From positions 33,550,501-33,614,500 of the forward strand of contig NW_024465885.1 in the NCBI RefSeq assembly GCF_017591425.1: 64,000 bases of DNA, in the 5' to 3' direction. Below are positions 1 through 10,640 of the stretch, one piece after another. Under the pieces are notes generated by a model. The model was given only the letters and a program-made list of their open reading frames with translations. It had not been told where the DNA came from and did no database searches. A program made the position numbers and the translations under genes. How positions within the stretch are numbered: the first letter of the stretch is position 1; each line of letters starts with the position of its first letter. The stretch is from Ochotona curzoniae. Its lineage: Eukaryota > Chordata > Mammalia > Lagomorpha > Ochotonidae.

Positions 1-270
1 TAATAAAATATTATAGTCCACCAGTGTTAGCAAAAGATAAATAAGATAATTTACAATAAAAGTAATAATATCTAGAAATGTTCACAGCTGACAAAACATC
101 TTTCATAAGTGAATTCAAGTGTCAAAATTAGATGTAGGAAAATTGTGAGAAACTGATAATTCATCTTTCAGAATTAAAAAGAGCAGGATGAAAACACATC
201 AATAAGGATACAGAAGATTTTGTCAATACTCAGCCAACCTGAGTTAATTTCATTTTGGTTACTTTTTAAC

Positions 271-630
271 AGATTTATTTATTCATTCATTCATTTATTT
301 ATTTATTTATTTATTTATTTATTTGGAAAGTCAGATTTACAGAGAGAATGGGAGACAGAAAGAATGATCTGTCCACGGGTTCACTCCCCAGGTAGCACAA
401 TAGCTGGGGCTGGCTATTTAAAGCCTATGAAAAGACTTCAGGCTCTTCTTTCAAATCTCCCATGCGGGTTCAGGGCCCCAAGGCTTTGAGCCATCCTTGA
501 CTGTTTTCCCAGTCCATAATCAGAGATCTAAACGGATAGTAGAGCATCTGGGACATGAATTGGCATCTATATGGGATCCTAATGCATGCAAGGTAAGGGT
601 TTAACCACTAAGCCCTTAAACACCCTCAGA
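271..630 (-). mobile_element. CSINE, old copy, minus strand
   Basis: The plus strand shows the tail first, as an expanded (ATTT)n run, then tggaaagtcagatttacaga, the central ccccaaggctttgagcc block and the tatgggatcc motif near the SINE 5' end at about 580. It is diverged throughout. The 9-mer ctttttaac occurs at 262-270 and again at 640-648, a possible target-site duplication, although about 10 unexplained bases lie inside the right copy. An 89-codon open frame here is SINE read-through. Confidence 0.8.
276..325. repeat. (ATTT)n / (ATTC)n microsatellite
   Basis: An uninterrupted run of attt units preceded by three attc units. It sits exactly where the A-rich SINE tail is expected, so it is an expanded SINE tail in reverse complement. 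Confidence 0.9.
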
Positions 631-639
631 ATAAATATG

Positions 640-1080
640 CTTTTTAACTTCGGTGATGACATTCATTTTAGATGTGATATTTTCATCCAGATAACAATTA
701 AATAATCAAGATAAAGTAAAAATCACAGCAAAGGATGCTTTAAGTATATTTAAAAAAAAAACTAAATAAAAAGAGTAAACTGGTAAGATTTGGAAAAAAA
801 ATCATATTTTTAAAAGCAACCCATTTATATTTAAGATGTATATTTAAATGATGTTTTGAAAAATAAAAGGAAGACAGCAGAATCAGTTATCAGTTTTAGT
901 GGAAAACAGCAAATAACATAAAATTCTCTTTGTTTGCAGATGGCTGTATAGGGAAAGAATAATTTTCAGCAGCAGAGAATAATCAGCCATGCTGTAGCAG
1001 TGAGGCCAGATTTGAGGAAATAGAACAGGCCAGCAGCAGATGGGCATCAGGAGACCCATGGACATATGAAAGTAGCAGAG
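640..1080. other. AT-rich interval, no element recognised
   Basis: AT-rich sequence with short A runs near 750 and 795. No splice-bounded frame, repeat family or RNA gene is seen. Confidence 0.5.
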
Positions 1081-1820
1081 ACAACAGAGCTTTAGTGCAG
1101 TAGCCAGATAGCCCAGTGGCTGTCAGCTCTGGGTGATCAGAGACCTACTGATGAACAGGTGGGAAGGAGAGTTCGCTAGGAGATCAGGAGGTGAACCACA
1201 GCAAAGAAATGCCTATCCTGCTGATTTGTTTGATTTTACCAAGATCAGAAATGGAACAGTTGACCCCAAACATAAACAAGGTGGCTTTCATGGCCCAAAC
1301 TCTACTAGAGTCACACTGGGTCCCATTTTGGCTACTTTGCAAAGGCTGCAGTGAGGTGTGCATGAGCTAAGACTGGAATTATCAGGTGCCATTTTGTGCA
1401 CTGTGGCAAAGGCTGAGGGGGACGGGGGGGTGGGGGTGCGGGAAAATTGTGAGTTGAGCATGTGATAACCCAGGTCAGAAATTAATTGTGTTTCAGCACA
1501 TTGCATTAGTCCACAGGAAAATGAGTAACAATGTGACATCCTTCAGGTTCAGATGGCCCCCAGACCTAGTGGCCAGCAGAACTAGAATCCAGCCAGTGCC
1601 ACATCACACACTGGTTTGTTCACTGTGGTAAAGGCTGAGGGAAGAAAGGGAGAACAGTAAGGTATGCATGCAATTAAGCCAGGAGCAAAATAAATTGTGG
1701 CTCATTGAATTAAATTCCTCCCACAAGGAACTCAGTGCTGACTTGGCATCCTACAGGTTTCAAGCGAAATATTTGGTTCAAGTAGATCTCAGACCTAAAG
1801 GCCAGCACAGCAGGTCAAAA
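1080..1820 (+). repeat. Diverged tandem units of unknown family next to an L1 ORF2 remnant
   Basis: Three related units can be read. One has ctttgcaaaggctgcag near 1335, one cactgtggcaaaggctgagg near 1398 and one cactgtggtaaaggctgagg near 1620. The last two are about 225 bp apart and both continue to a cagacct..ggccagca block (about 1559 and 1790). The middle unit carries a G-rich run at 1417-1442 with G-quadruplex potential. The last unit runs directly into L1 ORF2-like sequence. It may be a monomeric retrotransposon 5' region, but it could equally be an unrelated repeat. No coding role is apparent. Confidence 0.5.
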
Positions 1821-2530
1821 CCAGAATAAACAAATGTGATTACATCAAACCTAAAATTTTCAGTACAACAAAGAAGACTATCATTAAAGTGCAGAATCAA
1901 CCAATGGGATGGAAGAAGATCCTTACAGACTACAAAACTGATTGGAGACTAATATCCAGAATTTATAAAGAGCTTCAGAAACTTAGTGATAACAAAAGAA
2001 AGAACCCTGCATGAAATGGGCAAGGGAGATGAATAGACATTTTACAAAAGGGCAAATTAAAATGGCCAAAAGACAAATGGAAAAATATTCATGCTCACTA
2101 GCTGTCAAGGATACAAATGGAAACCACATTGAATTTCCACCTAATTCCAGTGAGATTTGTCCGCATTTATTACTATACTAACAACACCTACTGGCACAGA
2201 TGTGGAGAGAAGATACCCTGTTTCACTGTTGGTAGGAATGTAGGCTAGTACAACCACTATGGAGGTCAGTATGAAGCATACTAAGATAACTGAAAATGGA
2301 CTTCCATATGACCCAGATGCCCTTCCATTGAGAACATATCCAAAAGAAGTAAAATCTGCATGTGAATAAGGGATCTGTAATCTTATATTCACAGCAGCAC
2401 AATGTACACTGACAAAGATATAGAAACAACCCAGATGCCTCTCAATAGGAGTGGATAAAGAAACTGTGGTACACCTATTCCATGGAACACTATGTGGGCA
2501 TTAAAAAGAATGACACTCTACTGGGATGTC
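1820..2530 (+). mobile_element. LINE-1 ORF2 3'-part remnant, plus strand
   Basis: The order of recognisable L1 ORF2 end motifs is intact: aatatccagaatttataaag (about 1952), aatgggcaagggagatgaat (2016), gacattttacaaaaggg (2036), ttcactgttggtaggaatgt (2222), ttcacagcagcacaatg (2388), caacccagatgcc (2427) and gataaagaaactgtggtaca (2454). The frame is broken by many substitutions and indels, so it cannot encode reverse transcriptase or endonuclease. The L1 3' UTR and tail are missing after about 2530. Confidence 0.85.
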
Positions 2531-2604
2531 CTTTGCATTTCCTTTTTAGATCACAAGAACTAATTCCACAAAAATATCAATACTAAATATGTATTTGCAT
2601 ATAT

Positions 2605-2790
2605 TTAAATATATATTAAAAAGGAGACAGAAAGAAAGGTCTTCTATCCACTGGTTCACTTCCCAACTGGGTGCAACTGTTGGATCTGAGCAGATCCAAA
2701 ACCACAAGCTAAAACCTTTTTTGGGTCTTGCACATGGATGCAGGGTCCCAAAGCTTTGGCCCATCCTCTTGTGCTTTGCCTGAGTAGCAC
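2605..2790 (-). mobile_element. CSINE fragment, minus strand
   Basis: The tail side begins at aaaggagacagaaagaaagg. The ccactggttcacttcccaa and gggtcccaaagctttggccc blocks follow. The part carrying the A and B boxes is not recognisable beyond about 2790, so the 5' third is lost or too diverged. Confidence 0.75.
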
Positions 2791-2949
2791 CAGTATATAA
2801 TACCTGCCATCCAACCTTGTACTATTCCTCTGTCCCATTGCCTTTTCTGCCTTAACTATTCATATTTACACACTTACCCTCCAAATACATATTAAGTAAT
2901 TTCAAAACTATTACTCTTAAAACTGTACTAATATGAACAGCAATCAACA

Positions 2950-3165
2950 TGTGAATTAGTGTTCATTTTTTTCAACACCCAGTCTTTCTAGTTTTTGTCT
3001 TTTTTATAACAGCAGTTTTAACAAGGATACAAAATATCTCATTGTTGTTTCATATTTTCCTGGAAACTAAAAACATTGAACTTTTTCATAAGTACCATTG
3101 GATATTTTAATGGCTTTTAATCAGAAGTAGCCATTCACAGGCTTTTCTCATTAAAAATGCTTGTT
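2950..3165 (-). mobile_element. Old LINE-1 ORF2 fragment, minus strand
   Basis: Read on the minus strand, this contains the late ORF2 block with ccaggaaaatatgaaacaac, aatgagatattttgtatcc and aaaactgctgttataaaaaa. It lies just downstream of a plus-strand L1 remnant in opposite orientation, so it is a separate, more diverged insertion. Confidence 0.6.
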
Positions 3166-3195
3166 TTATTATTTTGAAATTTTAAGTGTCATATT

Positions 3196-3285
3196 TTGTA
3201 AAAATAAAATTATTTCATTTGAAAGGCACATATACAGATAAAAGGGATAGAAAGAAAGATCGAAACAATAAAGAAAGAAGACAAA
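3196..3285 (-). mobile_element. Possible CSINE 3'-end fragment, minus strand
   Basis: The stretch from aaaattatttcatttgaaag through cagataaaagggatagaaag resembles the reverse complement of a C-repeat 3' end. Nothing of the SINE body follows. This is a short match and could be coincidental. Confidence 0.35.
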
Positions 3286-4066
3286 TGGCCATTTTCTTTC
3301 ATTTTATTTTTGCTTTGTTGGAATCAATATTAAAATGCCTCCACAACACAAAAATGATTTATACTTTCAATGCAGTCGCTACCAAGATACCAATGACTAC
3401 TCAAAACAACAAAAATTCAAACAGAAATGAGCCTATTATTTTTCAGAAAAAGAAACAGAGCTGTAGAGATCATATTTCTGGTCAATAGCAATCATGATGT
3501 CACGGCAGTGCCTCTATCTAAATAACACACTAGAAATTGAAGAAAATTATTCACATATTTTAACAATTTTTGGCAATGATACCAAAAATATATTCCAAGG
3601 AAGAACCACCTCTTTGATAAACATTGCATGAAGAAATGGATGTTCACTGGAAAGGCCGGTCTTAATTCCCTCTTACACTGTGAAAAATTCAACTAAAAGC
3701 AAATCAAAGACCTTTGAGTAAGGTCCAACGGTAATACTGGTAGAAGCAAACATAATGTAGACATATCAACCCATTAGTGTAAGCAATGAATTTTTGATGA
3801 AGACTATAAAATCACAGGCAAGAAAAATAAACCAGTATGATTTTGAAAAGGGCATGAAAGGTTTGTTTCCAAAGACCATTTGGACCTTTATAACACTCAA
3901 AATTAATATCTTAAAAAAGTAATGTATTCTAGGTTTATTAACTTTTGAGTCATCTCTGTGATTGTCATGTTAAGACCAAACCAAATAATTTTGTGAGCTG
4001 AATACTGCCTGCAACTGGATGTTCCCCGCATTTGCTTTAAAAGAATATAAAGAATTTGAGACTTAC
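3286..4066. other. AT-rich unique sequence
   Basis: No repeat family is recognised. A 66-codon minus-strand frame (3492-3692) has no splice-like borders or coding character. If 4067-4169 is an exon, this would be intron downstream of it. Confidence 0.4.
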
Positions 4067-4169
4067 TGTATTTCCTTAGTTTTGCAGTAAGTGTTGCTAC
4101 AGTTTTCTCTATGGACTCGTTTGGCAGTTCTTTCATATCTTTGGTATTCTTCTCAGAATATTCCAAGAT
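4067..4169 (-). CDS. Candidate internal protein-coding exon, minus strand, gene unknown
   Basis: On the minus strand a T-rich tract, tgtttatttttaaag, ends in an AG acceptor. It is followed by 103 nt of open frame and then a full-consensus donor, aaataca/gtaagt. The 34 codons begin ILEYSEKNTKDMKELP and end TLTAKLRKY, leaving phase 1. They are hydrophilic and rich in Lys, Glu, Asn and Thr, without repeat character, and they include a CpG, which is uncommon in the AT-rich surroundings. No neighbouring exon was identified within the window, so the host gene would have long introns. I do not recognise the protein. Chance splice-like borders remain possible. Confidence 0.35.
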
Positions 4170-4173
4170 CTTT

Positions 4174-5395
4174 AAAAATAAACAGCCAGATTTTAAAATA
4201 AATACATTGGATAGAAACATAATTATGAAATTGGATATAGTAACATTGCTGCATCATTCCTAACATACTAATATTTTTTAATCAAGGAAGAGTCAAAAAT
4301 AAATAAATACGTGACACCTTTAAATACAGAAAAAAGAATATCTATTATTTCTATTAGTAACAAAAAATTTAAAATATTTCTTTAGTCTGTTATTCACAAT
4401 TATAATTGCAATGATGTCAAATTTCATGATAAGGTTGAGGAAAGCAATTCCACACTTTTTTTCCCACTTGAATTCCTAACCTCATTCTTTTCCATAAAGT
4501 TCTTAAATGATTCAAATACGATGTTAATAAAACAGTCTTCAAATATAAGTATTTTCCCAAATGTACATTTGAATGAAACACTTGCCTTTATAATAGTAAA
4601 GAATATTGTCTGTAATGTTTAAATATGTGACTACCTATGTATGTGTTTGTGGGTCTTTCAGGAATTTTACAAAGAATGCAGATTAATAGAAATTGAATTT
4701 ACAGAAGTGTTCTTAGAGTGAGTCAAAGATATATTTATCGCTTTACAAAACAGTGTTTTCTTTCAAAATAGGTGTCTTAGGATTCTTATCTACTTGACAG
4801 TGATGTGATCTGAAACAGTTTGATTCCCAGGTTCCCAGATTTGGCTGCAGAACGCTTCTCTTGAAAGCTTCTGACAAAATCCAGAGACAAAGAGTCAAAG
4901 ATAACAGAAAGGTCGGCCAGGAGAGTCTGCTAGAATTGCACCTGTTTGTAAAGAAGTGTCCCAAGGTGACTGATGGAAACTAGATATAGTCCATTGAGGT
5001 AACAAACTACAAAATAGAAGAGAATATGTATACAAAAAAAAAATGTATGCTGGGAAATACTGTGCCTATCCATCAATGTTACTTTTTTAAAAGAATTCTA
5101 CTGCTTCACTTCAATAAAATATTTTTGCAATATAGAAAGGCTTACACAAATTGTCATTATAGGGAAAAATATAATAATTCCGAATTTCACATTCCAGGAC
5201 ATGTTTATTTTGTAAAAGAGGGTAAAATATTGACACTTTTTTTTTTATTATACGTGGACTAACTATAAACAATTAGTTTCCAAAACCATTCAACACACAA
5301 CATTCACTGTAATTTTCATCCTTCAAAATAGTTTCTTTACTCTTGCCAATTCATGCTGGCTCCTGGATCACACAGTGCCATCATTTTATTGAAGA
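4174..5395. other. AT-rich interval, no element recognised
   Basis: Mostly low-complexity AT-rich DNA. A 73-codon minus-strand frame (4743-4964) and a 78-codon plus-strand frame (5026-5262) have no supporting signals. It would be the upstream intron if the exon at 4067-4169 is real. Confidence 0.4.
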
Positions 5396-5399
5396 GGCT

Positions 5400-5848
5400 T
5401 TTTTTTTTTCCTTCGCCCATATGTTGTTCATCAGTGGCACATTTTTCGACTCAATGGTACTGTAAATTTTTATTTTAACTTCATACCTGTTGTTTTTTTC
5501 GTGGCTTCTAATATAAGGAATGTATGGTGATGGCATAACAGAGACTCTCATATTCAGATGTGAAGATACAGTGCAATAGGCATCCCCTACTTCCAAAGTT
5601 GGACATGCAGTGAAACTGTTGGACATATCTAGACAATGGGGTGTTGGACTGTCTGACATTGTGTGTACCAGCAATGATGGGGGACATTTAAATAAGACTG
5701 ATGGACTTATGACTGCTTATGAAGGACAATATTGCAACAATATGAGGAAAATCAGTCTTCGGGTGGGAATTTGCTGGGGGGTGGAATTCAAGACCCTGTG
5801 AAATTGTACCATAAAATTCAAAATTAAAAAAATGTAAAAAAATGTAAT
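5400..5848 (+). mobile_element. LINE-1 3' UTR, family II, plus strand
   Basis: This aligns by eye with 16130-16505 and 35785-36597. Shared landmarks are ggaatgtatggtgatgg, cagatgtgaagatacagtgc, the gacaatggggtgttggactg block, cttatgaaggacaatattgc and the terminal cctgtgaaattgtaccataa, followed by an A-rich end. It is 5'-truncated within the 3' UTR and encodes nothing. Confidence 0.75.
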
Positions 5849-6104
5849 CAATCCTGTCTTAATACAAAAGTGTCCAATAAAATTGTTTTATGCTTATGAA
5901 GAATGACAAATAATAAATAGGTGAAGGAAACAATAGCTCTTGATCAATTATCTTTATCAGATATTTTACTTGGTGGAATCAAATGTCTCTCAAAAGTGAT
6001 TAGCTTAACAATCATAAGGAATGAACTTAGGCAGTTTGTCCCAAAGGTCCTCTCATCTCTGTAAACGTCTGCCAAATGAAAATCTTAGTTTAGGAGCTCG
6101 TAAT

Positions 6105-6375
6105 TCAAGTAGGGTTCAGTTGTTACTTCACACCCACAGCCCGTATGCAAACTCCTAGTTATAGTTCAAGCTACTATGTTTCTGATACAGTTCCATGCCC
6201 ATGAGCACCATGCCAAAGAATAAACAATGACACGGTATTTGGGTCCCTACACTTAGGAGGGAGATCCAGAGTGTGTCCTCAGGTCCTGGCTTACCCCTTG
6301 TTCCACGCAGTGGGGGAGTGTATCAGTTTATGCAAACTTGTTCTTTCTGCCTTTGAAATAAAATTAAAAGCAGTA
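6105..6375 (+). mobile_element. Old CSINE, plus strand
   Basis: Diverged SINE body with gatacagttccatgcccatg and a 3' part ending tgcctttgaaataaaatt. The gggtccctacacttaggagg segment corresponds to the gggaccctgcacccgcgtgg block of younger copies. The 5' pol III boxes are not readable. Confidence 0.55.
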
Positions 6376-8591
6376 ATATTTATAAAGATTCACTTCAGTG
6401 CATCACCTTGCTTTTGAATCTAGGAATCCAAAATGTAGTAATATTTCACACAGTTCTTGACATCTGATCACTATTCACATAGAATTTCTGACTTTCACAA
6501 AGGGTCATGTCTGACATTCCAATCTGAAAACAGAAGCAGAAGAAACACACTAAAACAACTCACGTTAATAAACATAATGTGCACAAAATCCTAGAAAATA
6601 TGAAAACTCCAGGTAGAATCCTTAAGCAAGTTTAGAGGGATAATACACTTGTCATCGTTTTTTAGTACTGTAATGAAATTTAACACAAACTGCTCCGTGA
6701 AAAGCGAGAGGTTTGTTGAGTTCTGAGGGTTGAAAGGGTGAAAAGCATGATGCAGGTTCTATGGCTTCATGATTGTTTCAGATAAATCTATCTGAAAATA
6801 TTCGGTAAGTGCGTGATACATATTGTTTTTGGTACTGTTTCCTGGCATACAACCCTAGAAACTTTGAAATGTCCAAGGTGATGGCACCATTTTCTATGAG
6901 CAGAATTGAAAGGTAGGCACCCGTCAGCTTCAGGTTACAGACCGATCATCAGGGATACCAACCCAATGTTACAAGTATTAAACTTTCATCCCTTACCCTA
7001 AACTCCAAATCGGAATGATGGAGCTAAAATTAAGCTGATAGCCAGTAGTCAGTTTATTAGGCAGATCTAATGAGGTTTGCAATTCAGAGACCTTACAGTT
7101 CACTGAGCACGTGGAGGTTCCAGGAGGACAATGTAGCTGAGAAAAACATGCACACTTGTCATTCCTTCGCCTGTATTTCATTTTACTCATCTCGCAGTCT
7201 ATATTTCTAATAGCCTTTGAATAAATCAATAAATTCAATTGCTTTCTGAGTTCTGTAAGTCACTCAAGCAAAAAAGTCGAACCCAAGTAGAGATTAAGAA
7301 CCACTGGAGTCATTTAAAGTAGGTCAAGCAAGTTGCAGTTTACGACTGGTGTCTAAATGGGGCAGGGATGGTCATTTGGACTGAACTCTCAACCATTGGG
7401 ATCTAATAATACCAGAACTCAGTTGAATGAGATGACATCAAACTCTCATCAACTGCAGATCTTGCTTTCGGATGCAGTAAAATCCCAGCAATTCTAAAGA
7501 CCATGGGAGTCTTTAGTTGGACTGCTGTAGCTTGAAAGCACAGGAAAAATGCTTTGATTTTCTAGGAGATGAAACATAACCTAGAATATCTTCAATTTTT
7601 ATGATGCTTAATACACAAACACAAATGCCCTAATGATATCTGTCCCCAAAACTCTCTCAGGCTGATTGCAGTGGTGACATTTGTGGGAAAAAGAGGAACT
7701 TTCCAGGAACATAGGAAATGCACATGTTTCAATTCATTTGCAGCTATGTTCACCATCACAAGGATTAAAGGATTCAAAACAAGTTTGAAGAACTAAGAAA
7801 AGTGCAAAAGACGGTCCTGACAATTTTTCCAGCAATTTGCGCATGGGAACAACAAATTCATATCACAAAATCTGGGAATACATTCAGTGCTACATATAGC
7901 AAATCTTCCCTTTAACTAACAAATCTGACCAGAGTTCCTTCCCAGGTGCATTAAAAACCACAATAATAGTCCAAATACGTCTGATATTCACTTTTGGAAC
8001 ATAAGCAATGGTTTGACTAGGTAAATTGCTGGAATTGTGTATATGGTTCCATTGCTAAAGATTTGTTATAAACATGAGGTTTTTGCCTCTGTGTTTTTTC
8101 TTGCTGTCTAATTGAGAGGGCATTTTAAAAAAATAAATTCGAGTAAACTGTTAGAATGAAAAGCTGTTAAAGAGTATGGTGACATGATTGCTTTCTGACC
8201 CAGCAAGTGGTAACTCAGGAAAATATAAACTTTAATTACTTATTACATAATTTGTTTAGTCTTCTGTAATTTAAAAGTATCTTATTCCAAATCTTCACTG
8301 TTAGGAAATTCTACTGATTAGATAAATATTCTTCTAAATTTGAATTATTAGATTTTTGTATAATAAACATATTTATTATATATTTTACATGGTCAATTAA
8401 AATGACTGATAATAAAGGCTGTGAACAAGGCAACTGACAAAAAAATGAATATTAGTAGACTTCAAACAAAAGAATTGGATTATCCTAAAGCTAATAGCAT
8501 AAAAATTCTCATTTAAATAATATAAAAGGGATCTGTTTTATTAATATAAAGGAATGGCTCTCAAGAAAGTATTTGTAAAACCAAATAGTAA
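6376..8591. other. Unique AT-rich DNA with one long minus-strand open frame
   Basis: No transposon is recognised here. Between about 6993 and 7262 the minus strand stays open for roughly 88 codons. Its central part is Cys-rich (DKCACFSQLHCPPGTSTCS), an acttacag acceptor-like site lies upstream and a good gtaagg donor-like site lies near its end. The acceptor has a poor pyrimidine tract, so I do not call it an exon. The rest is featureless. Confidence 0.35.
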
Positions 8592-8726
8592 GGGCCCGGC
8601 ACGGTGGCGCAAGTGGTTAAGGTCCTCGCCTTGCACCCCCAGGATCCCATATGGGCGCCGGTTCTATCCCAGCAGCCCTGCTTCCCTTCCAGCTCCCTGC
8701 CTGTGGCCTGGGAAAGCAGTTGAGGA
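8592..8726 (+). mobile_element. Young CSINE, 5' part only, plus strand
   Basis: This is a close match to the 5' 135 bp of the young SINEs at 26000 and 26324. It starts gggcccggcacggtggcgc, includes the variant box gcaagtggttaag, cttgcacccccaggatccc and ggttctatccc (a B box missing one base), and stops abruptly after gaaagcagttgagga. The 3' half and A tail are absent. SINEs normally lose their 5' end, so this points to a later deletion or an aberrant insertion. Confidence 0.9.
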
Positions 8727-8772
8727 ATGATTGTTTTCGATGTTTTTAAATAATTTATAGATATCTGAATCA

Positions 8773-9031
8773 TCACCTTGCAGGAGCCTGGATCCCATGT
8801 CCCAACTGCTGTACTTCCATCCAGTTCTCTTTCTGAGGTCTGGGAAGGTGACAGAGATGGCTCAAATCCTTAGGACCCTGTACACACAGGCGAGACCCGG
8901 GTGAGCTTCCTGGTTCCTGGCTTTTGAAACTGCTCAATTCCAGCAATCGCAGCCACATGGGGAATGGGACAGCAGATGGAAGATCTTTTCCTCTCTTCCC
9001 TTCTAATAAAAGTAACAATTTTCAAAAAGTA
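8773..9031 (+). mobile_element. CSINE, 5'-truncated, plus strand
   Basis: Begins at caccttgcaggagcctggat, lacking the A-box region, and runs through the aaatccttaggaccctgtac block to a tail reading cttctaataaaagtaac. It is more diverged than the truncated young copy 46 bp upstream, so the two halves are not one split element. Confidence 0.85.
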
Positions 9032-9577
9032 ATAATTTATAGGTATTAATTAATTTGCAATAGATTTTTATGTTTGCTTCTTTTGAAACATTGAATATAC
9101 TACATCATTAAGTAATTGAAATGCAATTTATTGACAGATGAGTCTAAAATGAGAAGTTACTGAAATATTTGACAACTTGGTGAATTTAGTAATTCAGTCA
9201 TCTGTTGATTTAGATTGTTTCATTTCTAGTCTCAACTCCTTAAGATATAGACAAAACTATATCTTTCTTACTTTGACTTCATTTTTCTATGCTTTAGAAC
9301 AGAAAGTATAACCATATTGGTTCAATTGACATTGCAATATAATTTCAGATTTGCATAACATGATATGTAGTACATACAAGAGGATCCTTGAGTCTTCTCT
9401 AAACCCCTCCCTTGTGGCAAACTGAGCTCTTCAGACAGCTGCTAATATTAGAAGCAAAACTCCTCCCTGAAATTCCTTGTCACTTACTCATTCTTGCTTG
9501 TATTCCTCCTGATTCTGTATTCCGTGAGGAGATAGTCAGAGCTTCAATGCTACATTTTCTGCTTAGTATCTTTATGG
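9032..9577. other. AT-rich interval, no element recognised
   Basis: No repeat, splice-bounded frame or RNA gene is seen. Confidence 0.4.
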
Positions 9578-9590
9578 TAAAACCTTGTTA

Positions 9591-9910
9591 GGGTCTATTC
9601 CAGTGGCCTCACTGCTAAAACTTTACCTTGCAACCACTGGGACCCAAGATGGGAGTTGGTTCACTTCAGATCCAGCTTCCTGTGTGTGGACTGGAACAGC
9701 TCTAAAGGACCAACCAAATCCTTGGGATCCTGCACCCACATGGGGGACCCAGAAGAGACCCCTGGCTCCTGGCTTTGGATCAGCTCAGCTCTGGCCATTG
9801 TGGCCACTTGGAGAGTGAATTAGCCAATAGAAAATCTCTCTGTGTCTCCTTCTCTGTACGTCTACGTTTTCAATAAAAATAAATAAACCTTAAAGAAAAA
9901 AGAAAGTAAA
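9591..9910 (+). mobile_element. Full-length CSINE with target-site duplication, plus strand
   Basis: The body runs from gggtctattccagtggcctc to the aataaaaataaataaac tail. Flanking copies taaaaccttgtta (9578-9590) and taaaacccttgtta (9911-9924) differ by one base and mark the insertion site. Confidence 0.9.
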
Positions 9911-9924
9911 TAAAACCCTTGTTA

Positions 9925-10370
9925 AAGCACATGTCTTGTATTTTAGTTATGATGAAGGTTCCTACCTTGACTAAACTCTTGACATATACCTCTCGTCCTT
10001 GTTATTATCATACACCCATTGCTCACTTATAGCAAGACTCTTAAGTTAGTTTATCCATGACATTGCTGCATTGTAATTTTCCATTCATTGACTTCCATCT
10101 TCTTGTCCATAAAAGCCTACTCTTGCATTCTCAATTGTATACAATTTTATACTTAGTTTCCTTTCCCCTACTTTATTAGTTCTTGAATGAATCTCCTTTA
10201 CAGTTATAAGAACTGCTCTGTCTTGTTTCCCTTTAATCGTGCTTGTCAAGTACTATTTGGATCATTTAAGCTCCTTCCTTGCTTGTAGGATTTATACTGT
10301 CCTCCACATAACTGTCTAAGTCCTTTACAGATTAGTTCTTATATTACTTTTCACCCAGGCTTCTATATCC
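9925..10370. other. T/C-rich unique sequence
   Basis: Pyrimidine-rich DNA leading into the L2-like segment. Its 5' part may belong to the same ancient element, but no landmark is convincing. Confidence 0.35.
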
Positions 10371-10640
10371 TGTCCCTGCTGCCTTCTTTTCCCTCCTGTG
10401 TATTTTCACACGTCTTAGGGACTTCAACTCTTTGAATGCTGCACTCCTTTCCTCTTGTGACTGCTCATGCCCATTGATATCTTATTCTCCATTGCTGAAA
10501 TCCTAAGTCCTTTTCTCTAAGAAACCTTTTCTAATCCCCAGGAGAATTTTGATTATTTTGTTACATAACTTCAAAAGAGTGTATCATTCTTTAGGACTTT
10601 AATTAACTTTCTTGTCTACCAAATTATCTACAGAATTGTG
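10370..10640 (+). mobile_element. Probable LINE-2 3'-end relic, plus strand
   Basis: The order of pyrimidine-rich words fits the ancient mammalian L2 3' region: tgaatgctgcactcctttcc, attgctgaaatcctaagtcc, ctaagaaaccttttctaatc and then aattaactttcttgtctacc. It is highly diverged, and the call rests on general similarity. Confidence 0.45.

Noticed and set aside
1411..1442. G-rich run as a promoter or CpG island
   Set aside because: It is an isolated G run within a diverged repeat unit, with no CpG enrichment or transcription-start context.
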